Assembly (NCBI GenBank): GCA_017447865.1
Contig: JAFSMO010000059.1
Span: 1-44,543 of the forward strand
Length of the DNA stretch: 44,543 nucleotides
Source of the DNA: Thermoguttaceae bacterium
Lineage (GTDB): Bacteria > Planctomycetota > Planctomycetia > Pirellulales > Thermoguttaceae
Reading direction: 5' to 3'
Shown here: one piece after another, positions 42,485 through 44,543 of the stretch
Layout: every line of letters starts with the position of its first letter
Position numbering within the stretch: the stretch's first letter is position 1
Program-made: the position numbers and the translations under genes
The notes under the pieces: generated by a model
The model's input: only the letters and a program-made list of their open reading frames with translations
The model's database searches: none
What the model was told of the DNA's origin: nothing

Positions 42485-43051
42485 TCAGCCGCCATCCGCC
42501 GGGGCAACGTTTCCGGCACGGTGCGCGTGATCAAGGTCAATCTTGATGACTTCCATCTTTTCTTCGTTTTTGATCGTGTGAGGAATCGGCCAGCCATTAC
42601 GAATGACTTCCGTGTAATAGACCTTGCAAACCCAGTGAGAGTGGTGAATCTGCACCGGACCAACCAGCGGCAGAACACGAACCGGGTCCACAATGTCCTG
42701 AACTTTTTCCTTCACGATAATGATATCGTTGTGCTGAACTTCATAAAGCGCCGGCCAGTTCCCCCGGACGTTATGAACTTCATGGAATTTGCGCATGATC
42801 TGATCGTCGCTCGGCGCGTCTTCCGCAACGTGCGGACGGCCTTCCGGAATCGGATCCAGAATCTTCATCTTCGAGTAACGTTCCGCCAGCGCCTCGTCTT
42901 CCTTCTTGTCCTGGAAGTACGGTGACACCGGAATCGGAACCGACAGGATGCCAAGGCTCACGCCGGACGAACAAAACGTACAGCCGCTTGCCGCGAACAT
43001 CAGTACCGCCATCGTGGTAAGGAACAATCCCTGTAAACTTGTTTTCAACAT
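42485..43051 (-). CDS. Conserved lipoprotein of unknown function
   Basis: This 188-residue protein has a lipoprotein signal: hydrophobic N-terminus and lipobox FAASGC, with the acylated Cys at about 24. The mature part contains EVQHNDIIIVKEKVQDIVDP, then VRVLPLVGPVQIHHSHWVCKVYYTE, here described as VRVLPLVGPVQIHH and SHWVCKVYYTE, a block I associate with conserved planctomycete proteins of no known role. Two clustered His residues and a Cys could bind a metal; that is speculation. GAGGGAG precedes the ATG. It has its own terminator. Confidence 0.85.
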   Translation of the reverse strand: MLKTSLQGLFLTTMAVLMFAASGCTFCSSGVSLGILSVPIPVSPYFQDKKEDEALAERYSKMKILDPIPEGRPHVAEDAPSDDQIMRKFHEVHNVRGNWPALYEVQHNDIIIVKEKVQDIVDPVRVLPLVGPVQIHHSHWVCKVYYTEVIRNGWPIPHTIKNEEKMEVIKIDLDHAHRAGNVAPADGG

Positions 43052-43131
43052 GACTCCCTCTCATTTGAATATATGACCCGAACAAAACGGATTTCATTCT
43101 GTTCTTCTGGCAATTTCTTCAGGATACACAG

Positions 43132-43137
43132 ATTATA
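43132..43137 (-). promoter_or_regulatory. Candidate -10 box of the lipoprotein gene
   Basis: TATAAT on the minus strand lies about 80 bp before the ATG. The -35 region (GTTTTT at 17 nt) is weak. Confidence 0.4.
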
Positions 43138-43240
43138 TCGACCAGTCCGAGGTAAAAACTTGCGGATTTTTCCGATTATATCAATAAAATCGTGAAAAAA
43201 TTTTCCGGAAGCGAAAGATGCGCAAAACAGAAAAAATAGC

Positions 43241-43272
43241 AAAAGAAAAATGTGCCGCCAGAGCGACGGCAC
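43241..43272 (-). terminator. Terminator after the S41 protease gene
   Basis: Stem GTGCCG (43252-43257) / CGGCAC (43267-43272). On the minus strand the tail is ATTTTTCTTTT. Confidence 0.85.
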
Positions 43273-43285
43273 TTGAAGAAATATT

Positions 43286-44543
43286 TTATTTCATCGAAAT
43301 CCGGCGATTGTTGCCGAGCAGTTCCTGAGCTTTTTCCAGAACGAAATCACGTTCAGGCGCCTGCTTTCTCCCCTCGGTGAGGAAAATGGGTTTTCCCGCT
43401 TCACGTACTTCGTAATTCGGGCTTACACCAATATAGTTGTAACGGTTCCCCGAAGGGCCAAAGAACTGCGCGGTGGTGAGTTTCATCATGAACGGGCTTT
43501 CCGGAATCGGGTAAATCGTCTGGATCGCCCCTTTTCCAAAGCTGCGCCTTCCGATGAGCACCCCACGCTGAAGTCCCTGGATCGCACCGGCGAAGATTTC
43601 CGAAGCGCTTGCGCTGTCGCCGTCGATGAGGAGAACCAGCGGAATTTCATTCCACTCACTGTCCGAATGGGCACGGTGAATAAACCGCGAGCCGACGTTC
43701 TGGATCTGCAGGATGTTTCCCTCATCCAGGAAAAGCTCTGAAATCGCCACGGCCGAATCGACCGTTCCGCCGCCATTTCCCCGCAGGTCGATGATCAGCG
43801 ACGTCATGCCCTGCTCTTTAAGCTGACTGAGCGTCTGGCTCATTTCCGCTGCGGAGTTCTTCTGAAAACCATTCAGCCGGAAATAGCCGATCCCTTCTGA
43901 TTCGGGCAGGATCATCGCGTGATCAATGCTCGAGATGGTAAACGGTTTGCGGATCAGCACGATTTCCCGCGGCAAATCATTCTCTGCCTGAACACGCAGA
44001 GCAACAGACGAACCCGACGGTCCTTCAAGTTTGGCCGAGACCTGCCGATTGGAAAATCCCTCGATGGATTCATCATCGATGGCAATGATCTGATCGCCGC
44101 AGCACAAATCGGAGTGGGCGGCCGGAGAGTTTGGAACGATCCCAACGATTTCCGTCCGGCCATTCTCTGTTTTGATGGTAATCCCCAGGCCGACCATGTT
44201 CCCGGAAACCGACGCGATAACGTCGTGGTACTGGCTCGGAAGAAGGACCTCCGAGTAGGAATCGAGACTGGTAACGCAGTCGAAAAGCCCCTCAAGCACG
44301 ATCACCGAAGCGTTTTGGCCGAAACGATCCTGAAAGCGCCGGCCGATTTCCAGCGTGGCGTTTACCAGTTCGTTCCGGGAAGTAACGACGGAGTCCCGCA
44401 CATACTGGCGCATTTCTTCCCGAAACGCTTCAATCCGGCGAGAGTCCACGTCCGGCAAAACCCGGGAACGGAATGTGGCGTTTCCGAGCGCAATGTCCAT
44501 GCAGCGGGTTTCACGATAAAATATTTCCGTCACGGAAAACGGC
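43286..44543 (-). CDS. S41 family C-terminal processing protease, 5' truncated by the window
   Basis: This is a CtpA/Prc-like serine protease of the S41 family, which cleaves proteins in the envelope. Visible are an N-terminal helical part, a PDZ domain (about 110-185 of the visible part: GLGITIKTENGRTEIVGIVP, NSPAAHSDLCCGDQIIAIDD) and the protease domain with GIGYFRLNGFQ, LIIDLRGNGGGTVDSAV, the nucleophile Ser in DGDSASASEIFAGA and the catalytic Lys in FGKGAIQ. A GTG at 44533 and an ATG at 44500 exist, but the frame remains open to the window edge and no signal peptide is seen, so the true start lies outside. The downstream end has its own terminator. Confidence 0.93.
   Translation of the reverse strand, partial: PFSVTEIFYRETRCMDIALGNATFRSRVLPDVDSRRIEAFREEMRQYVRDSVVTSRNELVNATLEIGRRFQDRFGQNASVIVLEGLFDCVTSLDSYSEVLLPSQYHDVIASVSGNMVGLGITIKTENGRTEIVGIVPNSPAAHSDLCCGDQIIAIDDESIEGFSNRQVSAKLEGPSGSSVALRVQAENDLPREIVLIRKPFTISSIDHAMILPESEGIGYFRLNGFQKNSAAEMSQTLSQLKEQGMTSLIIDLRGNGGGTVDSAVAISELFLDEGNILQIQNVGSRFIHRAHSDSEWNEIPLVLLIDGDSASASEIFAGAIQGLQRGVLIGRRSFGKGAIQTIYPIPESPFMMKLTTAQFFGPSGNRYNYIGVSPNYEVREAGKPIFLTEGRKQAPERDFVLEKAQELLGNNRRISMK

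Overview
The window reads as a stretch of chromosome from a member of the Planctomycetota, probably a moderately GC-rich one; no phage, plasmid or insertion sequence is visible. The signs are two DUF1559 proteins with pilin-like N-termini, two PEP-CTERM surface proteins, a 'YHDWL'-type J-like protein with the planctomycete WWD motif, a large von Willebrand A membrane protein, and a sigma factor with extra N-terminal helix-turn-helix domains. No 16S rRNA is present, so the assignment rests on gene content.

Layout. 1-1692: rpmA and an exported protein, both leftward. 2069-5511: galU, a plant-type glucuronokinase homologue and an exported cyclophilin, rightward. 5625-9374: a translation and replication cluster (rplY, pth, rpsF, ssb, rplI) from a strong promoter to a terminator. 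9443-11205: an exported protein and a YiiX-like papain-fold enzyme. 11338-18619: an enlarged secA, a DUF368 undecaprenyl-phosphate translocase and a VWA membrane protein. 18642-24784: rpsD, rsmH, a LysM membrane protein and a J-like membrane protein. 24844-27562: tRNA-Leu(CAA), its terminator, a cobalamin riboswitch, a DUF1559 protein and a PEP-CTERM protein with a DUF4465-like fold. 27725-29149: the sigma factor. 29358-31332: ilvB, leftward. 31561-36139: a large PEP-CTERM beta-strand-repeat protein and a second DUF1559 protein. 36179-37373: obg and tRNA-Leu(CAG), leftward. 37551-42306: two HlyD-type adaptors flanking an alpha-barrel (terpenoid-cyclase-like) exported protein. 42404-44543: a lipoprotein and a 5'-truncated S41 protease, leftward.

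Most interesting. (1) The cobalamin riboswitch does not precede a classical B12 transport or synthesis gene. It precedes a DUF1559 plus PEP-CTERM/DUF4465 pair, which suggests a B12-responsive cell-surface module. Only 3 nt separate the U-tract of the tRNA-Leu terminator from the first aptamer stem, so the riboswitch RNA seems to need read-through from the tRNA promoter. (2) Four intergenic inverted repeats built from 7-bp units begin at, or run over, the stop codon of the upstream gene. (3) Seven sigma-70-like promoters carry a C-tract just before the -35 element. (4) SecA has four tandem helical modules and an insertion in its second nucleotide-binding domain.

Positions within proteins are counted by eye and approximate. 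Family names come from recognition of motifs, not from a database search.
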